DNA of 33,604 nt from contig CAIVCU010000378.1 in the NCBI GenBank assembly GCA_903904495.1, positions 1 to 33,604 of the forward strand, read 5' to 3'. The notes beneath the pieces were generated by a model that had not been told where the DNA came from, searched no databases, and worked only from the letters and a program-made list of their open reading frames with translations. Below are positions 1 to 7,125 of this stretch, piece by piece (position 1 is the stretch's first letter; each line of letters begins with the position of its first letter). The stretch comes from an uncultured Chlorobiaceae bacterium (GTDB lineage Bacteria; Bacteroidota; Chlorobiia; Chlorobiales; Chlorobiaceae). A program made the position numbers and the translations under genes.

Positions 1-75
1 ATATCACACACTCAAATTACCGGATGCTGCTTCCTTCCGGATCTGACATGGTTGGGCAACCGAGTGTTGTATAGG
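1..75 (-). ncRNA. ffs: Signal recognition particle RNA, small bacterial (4.5S) type
   Basis: Read on the minus strand, this contains the hallmark SRP domain IV hairpin: TCAGATCCGGAAGGAAGCAG, with the GGAA tetraloop side and the AGCAG internal-loop strand that bind Ffh. The flanks close a long hairpin: ACACTC (plus 67-62) pairs with GAGTGT (plus 13-8). This is the short form without an Alu domain. The RNA scaffolds Ffh for co-translational targeting of membrane proteins. The exact ends are uncertain, and the 3' end may lie just beyond base 1. Confidence 0.9.
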
Positions 76-86
76 ACTTACTCTCT

Positions 87-119
87 AATATATCAGTTTT
101 TGAAAGCTTCTTCTGTCAA
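87..119 (-). promoter_or_regulatory. Candidate promoter of the SRP RNA gene
   Basis: On the minus strand a perfect -35 hexamer TTGACA (plus 119-114) and a near-consensus -10 TATATT (plus 92-87) lie just upstream of the SRP RNA. The spacer is 21 bases, longer than the usual 17, which lowers confidence. A start about 7 bases after the -10 would fall just before the 5' arm of the RNA. Confidence 0.4.
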
Positions 120-296
120 GAATATCAAAAACAAGTTCGATAATATAGCGCTATGAAAACAAAAAACAAATAAAGCTCTTTTATCTTTCTGTCAACTGTT
201 ATAACTTCTTGGGCATTTACAGCTTTAAATAATAACGCCCTTGACTTGCCTGAATCAACCGCACACTCCCCGGTTGAAACGAGCAACAATTATCTT

Positions 297-1328
297 ATGG
301 CAGCACAACGAATTTTAAGCGGGATGAGGCCCACAGGCCAACTCCATCTCGGTCATTATACCGGAGCCCTTGAAAGCTGGGTTCAACAACAGAATCTGCT
401 TGACGAAAACGGTTCAAAGGTCTATGAAACCTGCTTTCTCATAGCTGATTATCACAACCTCACGACATCTCTTGAGACCGATGAGATATACAGCAACACC
501 CTTGACATGCTGATCGACTGGCTGGCCGCTGGTGTAGACCCCGAAAAAAGTCCGGTATTCCGCCAGTCGCAGATCAAAGAACATGCTGAACTCTTTTTGC
601 TCTTCTCCATGCTGATCACCTCTGCGCGCCTTGAAAGAAACCCTACACTCAAAGAGCAGGTTCGTGATCTTAATATGGAATCGCTAGTCTACGGCCATCT
701 CGGTTATCCTGTGCTGCAAGCCGCCGACATCCTCCTTTACAAAGGCAATGTCGTCCCTGTAGGTGAAGACCAGATCCCTCATGTGGAAATTACCAGAGAG
801 ATAGCCCGTAAATTCAACAATCACTACCCGCATCCTGTTATCGGGGACGTCTTTCCCGAACCGGAACCTAAAATCACAAAATTTTCGCGTCTTCTGGGTC
901 TCGATGGCAAGGCAAAAATGTCCAAGTCTCTGGGCAATACTATTCTGCTTGCAGACGGCCCTGAAGAGGTACTGAAAAAAATGCGCACAGCGGTAACCGA
1001 TACTGCCAAAATCCGTAAAAACGATCCCGGCCATCCTGAAATCTGCACAGTGTTCAGCTACCACGCAAAATTTTCCTCCCCTGAACAACTCTCCAGCATA
1101 GAAGCGGATTGCCGTGCCGGTTCGCTTGGCTGTGTGGACTGCAAAAAACTCTGTGCCGCAAATATCTCCCTGGAGCTCGCACCGCTGATTGAAAAACGGC
1201 AGTATTATCAGTCACATATGGACCTTGTAAAAAGCATTCTGCTTGAAGGTGAGGTAAAAGCAAAAGTTATTGCCAACCATACAATGCAGGAAGTTAGAAC
1301 CGCCATGAAACTTGGCGAAACAACCTGA
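297..1328 (+). CDS. trpS: Tryptophanyl-tRNA synthetase
   Basis: Class Ic aminoacyl-tRNA synthetase that charges tRNA-Trp with tryptophan using ATP in the cytoplasm. From the ATG at 297 the product is 343 residues, close to the family's usual 330-350. The HIGH signature is HLGH at residues 17-20, in the family context SGMRPTGQLHLGHYTGAL, and the second ATP loop is a perfect KMSKS at 207-211. The reading frame stays open upstream to a TTG at 246, but the 17 extra residues do not resemble the family N-terminus, so 297 is preferred; no strong ribosome binding site is visible at either. The stop codon overlaps the ATG of the next gene (TGATG), suggesting translational coupling in a trpS - HAD - argS operon. 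Confidence 0.96.
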   Translation: MAAQRILSGMRPTGQLHLGHYTGALESWVQQQNLLDENGSKVYETCFLIADYHNLTTSLETDEIYSNTLDMLIDWLAAGVDPEKSPVFRQSQIKEHAELFLLFSMLITSARLERNPTLKEQVRDLNMESLVYGHLGYPVLQAADILLYKGNVVPVGEDQIPHVEITREIARKFNNHYPHPVIGDVFPEPEPKITKFSRLLGLDGKAKMSKSLGNTILLADGPEEVLKKMRTAVTDTAKIRKNDPGHPEICTVFSYHAKFSSPEQLSSIEADCRAGSLGCVDCKKLCAANISLELAPLIEKRQYYQSHMDLVKSILLEGEVKAKVIANHTMQEVRTAMKLGETT

Positions 1329-2050
1329 TGCAACTATCTATGAACGGCATGCCGACCGACAACAAACTCGCCTTTATTTTTGATATGGACGGGGTTCTGA
1401 CCGACAATATGCGTTTCCATGCCGACTCCTGGGTGGAACTCTTCAAAGATTACGGCCTTGAAGGGCTCGATGCCGAGCGATACCTGGTGGAAACCGCAGG
1501 AATGAAAGGGCTCGATGTGCTTCGCTACTTTCTCGACCCGAAAATCAGTGAGGCTGAAGCCGAACGACTTACGGAACTCAAGGATTTCCTTTACCGGGTC
1601 ATGTCCCGCGACCTCATCAAACCCATGCCCGGCCTCCCCGGGTTTCTCGACGCTGCAGCTGAACGGGAGATCCGGCTTGGCATAGGCACCGGTGCCGGTC
1701 CCAGAAATATTGACTATGTGCTCGGTCTTTTAAACCTTACAGATACATTCCAGGCAATTGTAAACCCCTTTCAAGTTCGAAACGGAAAACCCCATCCGGA
1801 TATTTTTTTACGTGCCGCCGAACTGCTGGAGGTCGATCCTTCTGCCTGTATTGTCTTTGAAGATGCACTTCCCGGAGTTGAAGCCGCCAGAAAAGCCGGA
1901 ATAAAATGTATTGCTGTAACAACGACGAACAGTGCTGATGCGTTCAGCAGTTTCGACAATGTTGTCAGGATTATCGCCGATTTCAGAGAGCTCGCTATCG
2001 ATGATCTTTGCAGGATATTCCATAAGAATCAACCCGCGACCCTATTATAA
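1328..2050 (+). CDS. HAD-superfamily hydrolase, beta-phosphoglucomutase-like (subfamily IA)
   Basis: A 240-residue haloacid dehalogenase-type phosphatase or phosphomutase. Motif I is FDMDGVLTDN, with nucleophile Asp19 and acid/base Asp21. Motif II is the Thr in GIGTGAGP, motif III the Lys in NGKPHPDIF, and motif IV the acidic pair in VFEDALPGVEAA. The region between motifs I and II has the helical cap size of the PGMB/phosphatase group, so a small sugar phosphate or similar phosphoester is the likely substrate; the sequence does not identify which. Its ATG shares one base with the trpS stop, and in-frame ATGs at 1340 and 1349 are possible alternatives. It ends 10 bases before argS, so the gene sits between two tRNA synthetases in one apparent operon. 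Confidence 0.88.
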   Translation: MQLSMNGMPTDNKLAFIFDMDGVLTDNMRFHADSWVELFKDYGLEGLDAERYLVETAGMKGLDVLRYFLDPKISEAEAERLTELKDFLYRVMSRDLIKPMPGLPGFLDAAAEREIRLGIGTGAGPRNIDYVLGLLNLTDTFQAIVNPFQVRNGKPHPDIFLRAAELLEVDPSACIVFEDALPGVEAARKAGIKCIAVTTTNSADAFSSFDNVVRIIADFRELAIDDLCRIFHKNQPATLL

Positions 2051-2060
2051 AAGAACCAAC

Positions 2061-3719
2061 ATGCATGAATTTTTTCTTCCTGTCATCCAGAGCGCACTCC
2101 GCTCGGCAGGTATTGATACCGATAAACAGATCATTATTGAACAGCCTGCCGACAAAAAGTTCGGAGACTTTTCGACAAACATAGCCCTGCTTACAGCGAA
2201 AGAGTGCAGAAGAAACCCTCGTGAACTTGCGCATGAAATTATCGGGCATCTTGTGTTTCCCCCCGATACCATTGCTAAAATCGAAGTGGCAGGGCTGGGC
2301 TTCATTAATTTTTATCTGACCTCCCTCTTCATCATGCGCTCTCTCCGGCAGGTGCTGCGAGACGGCGATACCTATGGAAAAGGCACAGTCGGAAAAGGGA
2401 AAACAGCGATTGTCGAATATGTCAGTGCCAATCCTACCGGACCGCTGACCATTGGACGCGGCCGTGGCGGCGTACTGGGAGACTGCATTGCAAATCTTAT
2501 CGAATCACAGGGTTACGAGGTTACCAGAGAGTACTACTTCAACGATGCCGGCCGGCAGATGCAGATTCTCGGAGAGTCGGTCCGCCTGCGCTATCAGGAA
2601 CTGTGCGGCAAAACGATAGAGTTTCCTGACACCCATTACCAGGGCGAATACATCCGCGATATCGCTGAACAGATATACAACGAACATGGTGCGGCTCTTG
2701 CTGAAAACGACGAAGTGCTGACCTTTAAAAACAGTGCTGAAGCAATCATTTTCAGCTCCATAAAAAAGACTCTCGCAAGGCTCAGCATCCGTCATGACTC
2801 TTTTTTTAACGAGCATACTCTTTACACCCCCGATGCAGCCGGCATAACCGCCAACCAGAGAGTCATTGATGCACTGCGGGAGAACGGATTTATTGCCGAT
2901 TACGATGGTGCCACATGGTTTCTGACAACAAAACTCGGCCAGGAAAAGGATAAGGTACTAGTCAAATCATCAGGGGAACCGAGCTACCGTCTGCCGGATA
3001 TCGGCTACCATATATCAAAGTTCGAGCGCAAATACGCAATGATCGTCAATGTATTCGGTGCCGATCATATTGATGAATATCCTGATGTCATCGAGGCTTT
3101 GAAAATTCTCGGATACGATACCGGGCGGATAAAAATCGCCATCAATCAGTTTGTAACAACAACTGTCGACGGGCAGACCCTTAAAATGTCAACACGCAAA
3201 GGTAATGCTGATCTCCTTGACGACCTGATTGATGATGTAGGTGCTGACGCTACAAGACTGTTTTTTATTATGCGCAGTAAAGATTCACATTTGAACTTCG
3301 ATGTCGAACTGGCAAAAAAGCAATCCAAGGAAAATCCGGTTTTCTATCTTCAGTACGCCCACGCACGAATCTGCAGCCTCTTACGAATGGCACTGCAGGA
3401 AACCGGATTTGATCCTGCGTCCAGTGAGGATCACAAGCTTCTGGAATTACTCACCTCACCGTCTGAACTTCAGCTTGGATTTGCTTTACTTGATTATCCC
3501 GACATGATAAAAACCAGCGTGCGCCTGCTGGAACCACAAAAAATGGTGGAGTACATGCACTCTGTGGCTGAACTCTTTCACCGGTTCTATCAGGAGTTCC
3601 CCATTATCAAAGCAGAGCCGGATACCATGAAGGCAAGGCTCTTTCTTGCATTGGCAACACGTCAGGTACTGCGCAACGGATTCAGGATTCTCGGCGTTTC
3701 AGCTCCCGAGTCAATGTAG
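2061..3719 (+). CDS. argS: Arginyl-tRNA synthetase
   Basis: Class Ia synthetase that charges tRNA-Arg, 552 residues from the ATG at 2061. The frame is open upstream to 1932, but that part overlaps the HAD gene and looks unlike the family. The N-terminal Arg-tRNA synthetase domain (about 1-90) is followed by the Rossmann core, with SANPTGPL at 122-129. The HIGH signature is strongly altered to TIGR at 130-133, with neither His present. The KMSKS equivalent is KMSTRK (375-380), the degenerate form usual for many ArgS. A DALR-type anticodon-binding helical domain fills the C-terminus and ends in the typical VLRNGFRILGV-like tail. The gene converges on nadD with only 9 bases between the stops and no obvious terminator. 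Confidence 0.95.
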   Translation: MHEFFLPVIQSALRSAGIDTDKQIIIEQPADKKFGDFSTNIALLTAKECRRNPRELAHEIIGHLVFPPDTIAKIEVAGLGFINFYLTSLFIMRSLRQVLRDGDTYGKGTVGKGKTAIVEYVSANPTGPLTIGRGRGGVLGDCIANLIESQGYEVTREYYFNDAGRQMQILGESVRLRYQELCGKTIEFPDTHYQGEYIRDIAEQIYNEHGAALAENDEVLTFKNSAEAIIFSSIKKTLARLSIRHDSFFNEHTLYTPDAAGITANQRVIDALRENGFIADYDGATWFLTTKLGQEKDKVLVKSSGEPSYRLPDIGYHISKFERKYAMIVNVFGADHIDEYPDVIEALKILGYDTGRIKIAINQFVTTTVDGQTLKMSTRKGNADLLDDLIDDVGADATRLFFIMRSKDSHLNFDVELAKKQSKENPVFYLQYAHARICSLLRMALQETGFDPASSEDHKLLELLTSPSELQLGFALLDYPDMIKTSVRLLEPQKMVEYMHSVAELFHRFYQEFPIIKAEPDTMKARLFLALATRQVLRNGFRILGVSAPESM

Positions 3720-3728
3720 AAAACCAGG

Positions 3729-4319
3729 TTACCTGTAAAGACCATGCTCTATGATATAACGATGTACCGCAGGGGGAACAAGCCTGGAAATACTTTGCCC
3801 GGCGGCGGCAAGCTCCCTAATCTCAGTTGACGAAACCTCATAGCCGAAATCAATAACCGCTATAGATCCGTTCTCCGATGAAGCAGCTGAAGGAGAGGCA
3901 CTTCCCTCTGCTGAAGATCTTCTGAACACAACAATATCACACAGGGAAAACAGTTTCTCATACTCCTTCCACATGTTAAACTCCCTGTAACTGTCTTCAC
4001 CGACAAGAAGGGTCACGCTGTCGTGGGGATAGAGCTGGTGCACATAGTTGAGAAGATCAACCGTATAGGATGGCTGCCGTTTTTCAAGCTCCCATCCGCT
4101 GACCTGACAGCAGGATCCGGTCAGATTGATTTCCGAAGAGAGACACTCTGCCATACGTTTTCTATGTTCGTCGGCAGCGCCCCTGTTATGCTTAAAGGGA
4201 TTATTCGAAACCGAAATAATAATTCTGTCGATTTCGAGAAGCTCTCTTGCATAGAGGCAGAGAGCAAGATGACCATTATGCGGCGGGTCGAAGGTCCCGC
4301 CAAAAACCGCCAGATGCAC
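3729..4319 (-). CDS. nadD: Nicotinate-nucleotide adenylyltransferase
   Basis: Transfers AMP from ATP to nicotinate mononucleotide, giving deamido-NAD, the penultimate step of NAD synthesis. The product has 196 residues, the normal size. The nucleotidyltransferase signature GGTFDPPHNGH lies at residues 7-17, with both His of the HxGH motif, and the C-terminal SSTEIR at 163-168 is the second ATP-phosphate-binding motif. The start is a GTG at 4319, chosen because a strong Shine-Dalgarno GGAGG lies 6 bases upstream and because the signature begins at once after it. The gene follows the bamD-like gene with a 13-base gap, and the ribosome binding site lies in that gap, so the two are probably co-transcribed. 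Confidence 0.95.
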   Translation of the reverse strand: MHLAVFGGTFDPPHNGHLALCLYARELLEIDRIIISVSNNPFKHNRGAADEHRKRMAECLSSEINLTGSCCQVSGWELEKRQPSYTVDLLNYVHQLYPHDSVTLLVGEDSYREFNMWKEYEKLFSLCDIVVFRRSSAEGSASPSAASSENGSIAVIDFGYEVSSTEIRELAAAGQSISRLVPPAVHRYIIEHGLYR

Positions 4320-4332
4320 CTGTCGCCTCCGG

Positions 4333-5235
4333 TCAGTTGTTTTTAAGATTCTGATTTATTTTTTCTCGGACTCCTCTCATTTCCTGCTGTTTGTCAGGGT
4401 AAATCTGGAGATACTGATCAAGCACCTGTCCGGCTTCAAACCATTTTTTCCGTTTTATAAGCGCATCAATTTTCCCTGCCCATGCCTGCTGAACATATCC
4501 GGTATCAGGGTACCGCTTCAATATCTCGTCATAAAAAATAACGGCAGCTTTATACTTTTTAAGCTGAACATACTGCCGTGCAATGAAATATGCGTTTTTT
4601 GCCAGTTTATCTCTCAGTACGGGAATTGCCTTTTCAGCGTATTTCAGGGAATCCACCTTACCAAGTTCTGCGGCAGCCTTCGCATAACGCTCTTTGTACA
4701 CCGGATTCTCAGGATTGATCTTCAAAAGCTCCCTGTAAGTCTCAACATCGCTTAAAATCTTTGAATCATCCGGTGCCGGATAGAGATCCATATAAACGGA
4801 GAATTGATCTATTGCTTTAATGGTTTCCTGTTGGTCAAGCTCATAATGCGGAGAAAGTTTTTCATGAGATTTTGCAATCAGAAACTGGGCTGTCCGAGCA
4901 TATGGAGTCGAAGGCACCTGTTTCAACAGGCGTGAAAATATATCTGAAGAGAGCAGATACTGACCGGACTGGTAATATGTCTCGCCAAGCAGAAACAGCA
5001 CATGATCCTCAAGAGCTGTTGCCCGAGAGGACACAAGCAGTGATTCAAGCGTGAGAGCTGCGCCATCATAATCCTTTTTTCCATACATCCTCGCCGCTTT
5101 TTCATAGCCCTCGGTGACAAGGACCGTTGCCGTGGGAGCAGCTGCGGGCTTGGAAGAAGAACACCCTGAACTCATCAATACCCCTATCGTAAACACTATC
5201 GATACAGAACGTGAAACAAATCTGTCAACCCGCAT
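4333..5235 (-). CDS. bamD: BamD-like outer membrane assembly lipoprotein (TPR)
   Basis: A 300-residue predicted lipoprotein. The N-terminus has basic residues, a hydrophobic stretch (about 11-23) and a lipobox-like SSGC with the lipidated Cys at 25; Ser at -3 is atypical, since Leu is usual. A low-complexity Ala/Pro linker follows, and then helical repeats with the tetratricopeptide pattern, for example the phrases YYQSGQYLLSSDIFSRLL and YPDTGYVQQA. In BamD these repeats bind BamA and help insert beta-barrel proteins into the outer membrane. The middle (about 140-200) is longer than in Escherichia coli BamD, so a YbgF/CpoB-like or general TPR lipoprotein is the alternative. A GGAG site lies 7 bases before the ATG. 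A Gram-negative outer membrane is implied. Confidence 0.8.
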   Translation of the reverse strand: MRVDRFVSRSVSIVFTIGVLMSSGCSSSKPAAAPTATVLVTEGYEKAARMYGKKDYDGAALTLESLLVSSRATALEDHVLFLLGETYYQSGQYLLSSDIFSRLLKQVPSTPYARTAQFLIAKSHEKLSPHYELDQQETIKAIDQFSVYMDLYPAPDDSKILSDVETYRELLKINPENPVYKERYAKAAAELGKVDSLKYAEKAIPVLRDKLAKNAYFIARQYVQLKKYKAAVIFYDEILKRYPDTGYVQQAWAGKIDALIKRKKWFEAGQVLDQYLQIYPDKQQEMRGVREKINQNLKNN

Positions 5236-5414
5236 AAAGCAACTCCATTATCCTCTTTTTGTGAAATCAGAACCGTATAATACAAAACTGCAGAAAAAGA
5301 AACCGAACTCTTTACAGCAATTACTGGAAGATTTTCAATACCTGTTATTGGCCCGATGGTCAGAGAAGGCAACGTGCAGATACAGAGAAAGGAACAAACA
5401 GAACAAACCTGTTG

Positions 5415-5487
5415 TGGAGCTTAGGGGAGTCGAACCCCTGACCTTCTCATTGCGAACGAGACGCTCTACCAACTGAGCTAAAGCCCC
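5415..5487 (-). tRNA. tRNA-Ala, anticodon CGC
   Basis: The minus strand folds into a standard 73-base cloverleaf: acceptor GGGGCTT/AAGCTCC, D arm GCTC/GAGC, anticodon stem TCTCG/TGAGA with loop TTCGCAA, a five-base variable loop and T arm AGGGG/CCCCT with TTCGACT. Bases 34-36 are CGC, which reads GCG (Ala). The acceptor contains the G3:U70 pair that AlaRS recognises, and the discriminator is A73. The 3' CCA is not encoded (the genome reads CAA), so CCA must be added by nucleotidyltransferase. Confidence 0.97.
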
Positions 5488-5506
5488 GAATCCTTAATGC
5501 TGCAGA

Positions 5507-5535
5507 ATTTTACAGCGTCTTTAAAAGTACTGCAA
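5507..5535 (-). promoter_or_regulatory. Candidate promoter of tRNA-Ala
   Basis: On the minus strand, -10 TAAAAT (plus 5512-5507) lies 17 bases after TTGCAG (plus 5535-5530). The -10 matches the consensus at five of six bases, the -35 at three. The -10 ends about 20 bases before the mature tRNA 5' end. The site begins directly after the atp operon terminator, which supports independent initiation here. Confidence 0.45.
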
Positions 5536-5540
5536 AAAAG

Positions 5541-5572
5541 TTTAAAAAAATAGCCTGCAGAAGCAGGCTATT
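5541..5572 (-). terminator. Intrinsic terminator of the atp operon
   Basis: On the minus strand, a perfect 10-base-pair stem AATAGCCTGC / GCAGGCTATT with a 4-base loop is followed directly by a run of seven T. It lies about 35 bases after the atpH stop and before the tRNA-Ala promoter. It is the clearest rho-independent terminator in the window. Confidence 0.88.
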
Positions 5573-5606
5573 CACATTTTGAATGTCATAAGACCATCAC
5601 AACAGC

Positions 5607-6152
5607 TTATGCCTTGTCGGCAACAAGTGCCTTCCTGAACATCTCAAGCTGATGACTGATGCTGCCATCAAAGATGGTATCACCGATTTTAACAGAAACA
5701 CCACCGATAAGGCTTTCATTTTCAGCCAGACTGGGCCTGATTTTCTTGCCTGTATAGACTTCAAGGCGCCTGATCAGCTCGCCGGACTGTTCTTCGGAAA
5801 GTTTTTCCGCACTGGTAATACCGACATTGATTATCCCTCTTTTCTCGTCAAGAAGGATTTGAAACTCGTCAATAATCTCAGGGAGAAGTCCTGCTCGTTT
5901 TTTCCGGGCAACAAGCTTTAAAAAAAGGAACATTTTTTCCTCGATGGAATCCTTGAAAATTTCCTGAAGGATGTGAATTTTCTTATCCCCATTGACGAGC
6001 GGACTGCGCATTGCTTGAACGAGATCGCGGGAATGTTCAAGAACAACCTTAATCACCTGAAGCTCTTCTACAATCTGATCGAGAAAGTTACCCTCTTCAG
6101 CTGCTGAGAGAAGAGCGGAAGCATATCGTCGGCTTGTAATTACACTTGACAT
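5607..6152 (-). CDS. atpH: ATP synthase F1 delta subunit
   Basis: Peripheral stalk subunit (OSCP type) that ties the top of the F1 head to subunit b. The 181-residue length is normal for the family. The N-terminal helical domain begins ITSRRYASALLSAAEEGN, with the conserved RYA(x)AL pattern; the C-terminal part carries the family feature LIGGVSVKIGDTIFDGSI. An AAGG site lies 7 bases before the ATG. It is the last gene of the atp cluster, 13 bases after atpF, and is followed by the terminator at 5541-5572. In many bacteria atpA would come next, but here transcription ends instead. Confidence 0.95.
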   Translation of the reverse strand: MSSVITSRRYASALLSAAEEGNFLDQIVEELQVIKVVLEHSRDLVQAMRSPLVNGDKKIHILQEIFKDSIEEKMFLFLKLVARKKRAGLLPEIIDEFQILLDEKRGIINVGITSAEKLSEEQSGELIRRLEVYTGKKIRPSLAENESLIGGVSVKIGDTIFDGSISHQLEMFRKALVADKA

Positions 6153-6165
6153 GTCGTGACCTTTT

Positions 6166-6693
6166 TCAGTTACGTTTTGTTGAAAGATCCTGAATCATGC
6201 TGTCAACGATCCTCTTCTGAATATCTGCATCAAGAGTGGTCTTGATAATTTTTTCAGCGCCTTTGACGGCAAGATCAGCGACCTCATTTCTCAGCACATC
6301 GAGCGCACGGCGTTTTTCCTGCTCTATCTCATCTTTTGCTGAGGCAATCATTTTCTGAGCTTCCGCCTGAGCTTTTACCGATATATCCGAACGGAGTTTT
6401 TCGGCAAAATCCTTTCCTTCACGGATAATCCTGTCGGATTCAGCATCAGCTTTTGCAAGCAGTTCCTTGTTTTTACGCAGAATAGCTTCAGATTCATCCT
6501 TTGCCTGATGCGCACGGTCAATGGATGACTGAATGCCCTTTTCCCTTTCTTCCAAAGCATTGAGGATCGGTCCCCAGGCAATCTTCTTGAGAATAAGCAG
6601 CACAATCACAAAAGTGATCGCAGTCCAGAAAATAAGACCGGGATTCGGGCTCAGAAGACTACCGGCAAGAAGTATAATTCCTGACGTAAGCAT
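6166..6693 (-). CDS. atpF: ATP synthase F0 subunit b
   Basis: Peripheral stalk subunit, 175 residues from the ATG at 6693; a TTG two codons upstream is less likely. One N-terminal membrane segment (about residues 18-36, in the context NPGLIFWTAITFVIVLL) is followed by a long charged coiled coil rich in Lys, Glu and Ala, the usual b-subunit design. The conserved phrase following the membrane segment, with W-x-P-I-L-x-A-L-x-x-R, is present. The C-terminus contacts delta, whose gene begins 13 bases downstream. No second b-type gene (b') is visible, so the stalk is probably a b homodimer. A 104-base gap with two hairpins separates it from atpE. Confidence 0.95.
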   Translation of the reverse strand: MLTSGIILLAGSLLSPNPGLIFWTAITFVIVLLILKKIAWGPILNALEEREKGIQSSIDRAHQAKDESEAILRKNKELLAKADAESDRIIREGKDFAEKLRSDISVKAQAEAQKMIASAKDEIEQEKRRALDVLRNEVADLAVKGAEKIIKTTLDADIQKRIVDSMIQDLSTKRN

Positions 6694-6725
6694 GAACAAT
6701 GTTTCCGTTAACGTTTAATAAAGCC

Positions 6726-6759
6726 CGATTGCGACATGAAATAAAATCAGCCGCAATCG
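6726..6759 (-). other. Intercistronic stem-loop between atpE and atpF (distal)
   Basis: CGATTGCG (6726-6733) and CGCAATCG (6752-6759) form a perfect 8-base-pair stem around an 18-base loop. No T tract follows on the minus strand, so it is unlikely to be a strong terminator. An mRNA processing or stability role is inferred from position only. Confidence 0.5.
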
Positions 6760-6771
6760 AGATATCTTCTG

Positions 6772-6797
6772 TATTGAGTCCTTGAGGCTACTCAATA
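6772..6797 (-). other. Stem-loop immediately after the atpE stop codon
   Basis: TATTGAGT (6772-6779) and ACTCAATA (6790-6797) pair perfectly, and the 10-base loop contains a further CCT/AGG helix. The stem starts at the base next to the atpE stop codon. It has no T tract. A 3' protective hairpin for atpE mRNA is a reasonable but untested role. Confidence 0.55.
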
Positions 6798-7025
6798 TTA
6801 CTTAAGGGCAAGAAGCACACAGATAACTTCACCGAAAAGAGCCACACCTTCAATAAGAGCTGCAGCAATAATCATGGTTGTACGGATATCTGCAGTCGCT
6901 TCAGGCTGACGGGCAACGCCTTCAGCTGCAGATGCCGCCACATTACCAATACCAAGACCAGCGCCGATAACAGCAAGACCGGCACCGACACCGGCTCCTA
7001 AATAACCCAAACCTAAACCTTCCAT
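6798..7025 (-). CDS. atpE: ATP synthase F0 subunit c
   Basis: A 75-residue proteolipid that forms the rotor ring. Two hydrophobic helices are joined by a polar loop with the conserved Arg-Gln-Pro at 39-41. Helix 1 has the glycine-rich packing motif (about 10-27), and helix 2 holds the ion-binding carboxylate Glu59 in ALIEGVALFGEVI. The residue after Glu59 is Gly and the Gln/Ser-Thr sodium ligands are not evident, so proton coupling is more likely than sodium. GGGGG lies about 11 bases before the ATG. It is separated by 100 bases from atpB upstream and by 104 bases from atpF downstream, unusually loose for this operon, and it is followed by two hairpins. Confidence 0.97.
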   Translation of the reverse strand: MEGLGLGYLGAGVGAGLAVIGAGLGIGNVAASAAEGVARQPEATADIRTTMIIAAALIEGVALFGEVICVLLALK

Positions 7026-7125
7026 CTTGTTGTACCCCCGTTTATTTTTTTTGTAAGTGTGTATTAAAACCAGTCAATAAAAAGCATGAAAATAAGAGTT
7101 ATTACCTAATAATCCTTAAACCATT

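Noticed and set aside
145..154. Palindrome ATAGCGCTAT between the SRP RNA and trpS
   Set aside because: A single 10-base palindrome in AT-rich DNA with no repeat partner or adjacent promoter pair; not enough to call an operator.
246..296. Upstream TTG extension of trpS
   Set aside because: The 17 extra residues do not resemble TrpS, whose conserved N-terminus starts at the ATG at 297.
3720..3728. Bidirectional terminator between argS and nadD
   Set aside because: Only nine bases separate the stops, and the local inverted repeat is four base pairs with no T tract.
6798..7025. Sodium-coupled ATP synthase
   Set aside because: Subunit c lacks the Glu-Ser/Thr pair after the carboxylate (Glu59 is followed by Gly), so proton coupling is the better reading.
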